64,000 nucleotides of DNA from Chloroflexota bacterium (GTDB taxonomy: Bacteria > Chloroflexota > Dehalococcoidia > Dehalococcoidales > UBA2162), in NCBI GenBank assembly GCA_016190825.1, contig JACPPV010000023.1:62001-126000 (forward strand). The letters run 5' to 3'. Position 1 is the stretch's first letter. Each line of letters begins with the position of its first letter. The translations under genes were made by a program, and so were the position numbers. The notes below the pieces were generated by a model, which made no database searches, was not told the origin of the DNA, and saw only the letters and a program-made list of their open reading frames with translations. Of the stretch, positions 60,811 to 64,000 are shown in pieces.

Positions 60811-61653
60811 ATGACAGTCAAAATAGTCACCGACAGCCTATCAGACATTACCAGCGATGTTGCCCGAGAAATCGGTGTGACCGTGGTGCCGCTAACCGTA
60901 ATCTTCGGTCACGAATCATTTCTCGACCGGGTGACGATTACCACCGATGAATTTTACCGTCGGCTGATCCACGAGACAACCTGGCCGACTACCACCCAGC
61001 CGACGCCCAAGGCTTTTGCCGATGTCTATGATGAGCTAGCAGGGGAGACTGATGAAATCCTGGTGGTTACCCTCTCCTCAAAGCTCAGCGGCACCTATCA
61101 GTCGGCGCTGAGCGCAAAGAGTATGGTGACGAAGAAATGCCGCGTGGAAGTGATAGACTCGCAATCGGTGGCCATGGGACTGGGGTTGATTGTGATAGCT
61201 GCCGCCAAGAAGGCTAAGGAGGGGACCAAGCTGGACGCAATGGTGGATTTTGTCCATGACGCCATTTCCCGTTCGCATCTCATTATTTATTTCGATACCC
61301 TGAAATATCTCGCTAAGGGCGGGCGTATCGGCAAAGCTCAGGGTATGCTGGGCGCCCTTCTTTCGGTAAAACCGATACTTACCGTTAAGGAAGGTGAGAT
61401 AGCTCCCGTGACCCGGGTGCGGTCGCTGGCTGCCGGTATGGATTATCTTTATAATGTGGCCGCCGGCTACTCCGGCATTGATGGACTGGCGGTGGAGTAT
61501 ACTACCAATCCCGCCGATGCCGACCAGTTGATGCACCGGCTCAACGCGATTTTCCCGAAGGAACGTATGTACCGCTCATCGGTGAGCCCGGTGATCGGCA
61601 CCTACGCCGGTCCCGGTGCCCTGGCGTTGACCGTCCTCGAAGCGGAAAAGTAG
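60811..61653 (+). CDS. DegV/FakB-family fatty-acid-binding protein
   Basis: ATG 60811 follows GGAAGGAA. The 280-residue protein shows the DegV pattern: KIVTDSLSDITSDVAREIG, the EDD/DegV motif TTQPTPKAFADVYDELAG, LSSKLSGTYQSALSAKSM, GGRIGKAQGMLGALLSVKPI and a C-terminal SPVIGTYAGPGAL. These proteins bind a fatty acid and present it to FakA, giving acyl-phosphate that PlsY can use. It is 129 bases after the DAK2 gene on the same strand. Confidence 0.87.
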   Translation: MTVKIVTDSLSDITSDVAREIGVTVVPLTVIFGHESFLDRVTITTDEFYRRLIHETTWPTTTQPTPKAFADVYDELAGETDEILVVTLSSKLSGTYQSALSAKSMVTKKCRVEVIDSQSVAMGLGLIVIAAAKKAKEGTKLDAMVDFVHDAISRSHLIIYFDTLKYLAKGGRIGKAQGMLGALLSVKPILTVKEGEIAPVTRVRSLAAGMDYLYNVAAGYSGIDGLAVEYTTNPADADQLMHRLNAIFPKERMYRSSVSPVIGTYAGPGALALTVLEAEK

Positions 61654-61664
61654 GCGGTTGTACC

Positions 61665-61880
61665 GAAATCCGAAGTGCGAAATCCAAAATTCGAAACAGG
61701 ACGAGACCCCGGGTTTCGGGGAACAAGAACCAACAATGGCCGGAGCATCAAGTACCAGGTGGCAGGTGACAAACATGAGGGGGCGCTATCTCAGTTTCGA
61801 CTTTAACACTTGATATTCGTCGCTTGTAACTTGTTTATTGTTTCGTGTACCTTGTACCTTGTTGGTTTCTGGTTAGAATT
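61665..61880. repeat. Repeat-rich region between degV-like gene and recG
   Basis: AAATCCGAAGTGCGAAATCC and GAACCAACAATGGCCG resemble short intergenic repeats; AAGTACCAGGTGGCAGGTGA and TACCTTGTACCTTGTTGG recall the argJ-argB element. No gene is seen before TTG 61929. Confidence 0.4.
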
Positions 61881-61928
61881 TCGATATTCGTTTTTCGGAT
61901 TTGTCCCTGTGCTATGGAGTCTGAACCT

Positions 61929-64000
61929 TGCCGCTAAACGTTGAATCCCTTCTCAAGATAATCGAACTGGAGAGCAAGAAGGGTTATCAGGACTCGGCGG
62001 TGATCGGCGGCATGGACAAGTTTCTGCGCAACTGGGCTGCCCGGGCGCAGGAGTCTCTTACCTCCCCCCATCTCCTGCGCCAATTCAAAAAGCTTCGTTT
62101 CGCCGATTCAGGTTACTCCGCGATGACGGCGGAAGAGCGCCGGCAGTGGCTAGAAAGCGTTGTGGGTTTCGTAAACGGAGTAGGTGCGGAAAATGCCAAA
62201 CAGGAGACTAAGCCGGTTCATCCAGTTCGCCGTATCGCTCCCCTCCCGAAAGCTCGGGATACAACGCCCGACCAGCCGCTCGATTCGCCTATTACCGGCG
62301 TCCGTGGCATCAGCGCCGGCATGGCAAGCAAGTTCAACAGGCTCGGTGTCAAGACCATCAGGGATTTAGTTTATTTCTTTCCCTACCGCCACCTGGATTA
62401 TAGCCAGAGGAAGACCATTTCCCAGCTCGTCGAAGGTAAGGAAGAAACAATCGTCGCCAATATTTGGCAGGCTCAGGCGGTCAATCTTGGCGGCAGGCGT
62501 AGCACTGAAGCCATTGTCGGCGATGAGACGGGAAATGTCCGCGTGGTCTGGTTCAATAATCCTTACCTGGTGAAACAGCTTCCTACTAATGCCCGGCTGA
62601 TCATCAGCGGCCGGGTGGGACTGTTCAGGGGGAGACATGTCTTTGAGTCGCCGGAGTGGGAGCTCCTGGAAGATAAGGACTCGGCCTCTTCGACTTTGCT
62701 CAGGACAGCCCCTTCGGCAGGCTCAGGACAGGTCCATGCTGGGCGGCTTGTGCCCATGTATCATCTCACTGCCGGGCTTTATCCGCGCCAGGTGAGAAAA
62801 CTGATGAAAGAGGTCGTTGACCGGTGGACTGTGCAGGTGGAGGATTTTCTGCCGCAGTCGTTGCGGGAGCGCTGCAGTCTGCTCGATTTGGCCGAGGCAC
62901 TCCGGCAGGCGCATTTTCCGGAAGATGAAAAGGTGAAGGACAACGCCCGCATACGCCTGGCTTTTGACGAGCTATTCTTGCTTCAGCTGGGGGTGCTGGG
63001 GAAAAAGAGGGCCTGGCAAGAGGACCGGCCCGGTAATCCTCTATCTGCTGATAAGCGGGTGCTTTCAAACTTTCTGGGTTCCCTGCCCTTCGCACTGACC
63101 AGTGCTCAGAACCGGGTGCTTGGGGAGATTCTCTCCGATCTGGAAAAGCCATGTGCCATGTCCCGCCTCCTCCAGGGGGAGGTGGGCAGCGGAAAGACGG
63201 TCGTCGCGGCGGCTGCCCTATTGATCGCGGCGGCGAATGGCTACCAGTCGGCGCTGATGGCACCCACTGAAATCCTGGCCGGGCAGCACTTCGCTACTAT
63301 TTCCCGGCTTTTCGCAGGCGCCGGTCACCTGGAGGCACAGACAGATTCCCTCTATCGCTACTCCGGTATCCTCGTGCGTCCAATTACCGTGGTTGTGCTC
63401 ACCGGTGACATGACCGCAGCGAAAAAGCGGGAGCTGCGAAAGCAGATTGCGAGTGGCGAAGTTGACATTGTCATTGGTACCCATGCCCTCATCCAGAAGG
63501 ATGTGACCTTCCATAAGCTCGGTGTAGCGGTTGTCGACGAGCAGCACCGTTTCGGAGTGACCCAGCGTTCCGCGCTCCGGCAGCAGGGGTTCAATCCGCA
63601 TATGCTGGTGATGACCGCCACCCCTATTCCCCGCACCCTCGCCCTGACCCTCTACGGAGACCTTGATCTTTCGGTGATTGATGAACTGCCGCCCGGCAGG
63701 CAGACCATCAGGACAAGGTGGCTGAAGCCGGAGCAGCGGGAGAGCGCCTACGCCTTTATCCGCAAGCAGGTAGCCGCTGGACGCCAGGCGTTCATTATCT
63801 GCCCGCTGGTGGAGGAATCGGAGGCGGTCCAGGCAAAGGCGGCAACTGCCGAGTTCGAGCGCCTGTCACGGGAGGTCTTCCCTGACCTCCGGCTGGGCCT
63901 GCTGCACGGTCGTATGTCCGCCGCTGAAAAAGATGCGGTGATGCTGGCTTTCCGCTCTGGCGAGATCGAAATCCTGGTCGCCACACCGGTGGTGGAGGTG
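61929..64000 (+). CDS. recG: ATP-dependent DNA helicase RecG, 3' end beyond the window
   Basis: TTG 61929 starts a frame open to the window end (about 690 codons). After an N-terminal helical part comes the wedge/OB domain (GVRGISAGMASKFNRLGVKT; VYFFPYRHLDYS). The helicase domain has Walker A in LQGEVGSGKTVVAAAALL, MAPTEILAGQHF, VIGTHALIQKDV and the DExH box VVDEQHRFGVTQRS. Motif III follows as MTATPIPRTLALTLYGDLD. RecG reverses stalled forks. Between the wedge and the linker, residues about 250-268 (SSTLLRTAPSAGSGQ) are a translated dispersed repeat. Confidence 0.95.
62686..62730. repeat. TTCGACTTTGCTCAGGACA-type repeat inside recG
   Basis: CTCTTCGACTTTGCTCAGGA followed by CAGCCCCTTCGGCAGGCTCA is a double copy of the CTTCGACAAGCTCAGG-type repeat. 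It is in frame with recG and encodes SSTLLRTAPSAGSGQ. Confidence 0.75.

Noticed and set aside
1-64000. CRISPR arrays
   Set aside because: No regularly spaced direct repeats were seen; the repeats present are dispersed and unevenly spaced.

Overview
The window looks like one contig of an uncultured bacterium, most likely Chloroflexota of the Dehalococcoidia type. This is an inference from three things: the run argF, der, plsY, gpsA, dnaJ and argJ-B-D-G-H, rpmB, a DAK2-domain gene, a degV-family gene and recG; dispersed TTCGACAAGCTCAGG-type repeats that also sit inside genes; and frequent TTG or GTG starts backed by good Shine-Dalgarno sites. No rRNA, CRISPR array or intact insertion sequence was seen.

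Layout. (1) 1-0.9 kb: phage-like remnants, one with a frameshift, then possibly one small ORF. (2) 1.3-7.6 kb: a NarL-type sensor kinase and regulator, a diheme cytochrome c lipoprotein, and a large secreted FG-GAP/fibronectin-like protein cut off at its end. (3) 7.6-18.15 kb: an accessory segment whose two ends both fall inside broken genes. It holds a truncated CheB, a DUF4160/DUF2442-HTH toxin-antitoxin-like pair, a TauE-type permease, an IS3 remnant, a SipW signal peptidase with SipW-type (TasA-like) substrates, a PAS protein, a CheY-like regulator and the tail end of a histidine kinase. (4) 18.13-29.1 kb: the distal part of a contractile injection system-like (eCIS/phage-tail-like) operon. 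It has a truncated baseplate J-like gene, a full baseplate gene, a tail protein I-like beta-helix protein, a giant DUF6519 beta-helix protein and a small helical protein. (5) 29.3-33.5 kb: a 2TM beta-rich protein, membrane-anchored Ig/CARDB and helical proteins, tRNA-Lys and a zinc ribbon-RAMA protein. (6) 34.2-38.7 kb: a PadR-regulated heterodimeric ABC exporter and a DUF4242 protein. (7) 39-64 kb: core housekeeping genes.

How the genes work together. ArgJ, ArgB, ArgD, ArgF, ArgG and ArgH cover most of arginine synthesis; argC is not in the window. GpsA makes glycerol-3-phosphate, PlsY acylates it from acyl-phosphate, and the DAK2/DegV pair resembles the FakA/FakB fatty-acid kinase that supplies acyl-phosphate. 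MutM, PolA and RecG are repair and replication enzymes. The PadR regulator probably senses a toxic compound and controls the ABC exporter in the same transcript.

The main surprises are the injection-system tail module lacking sheath and tube genes, the two abrupt gene-gene junctions at about 7.58 and 18.14 kb (a real rearrangement or an assembly chimera), and short repeats that have entered the reading frames of polA and recG.
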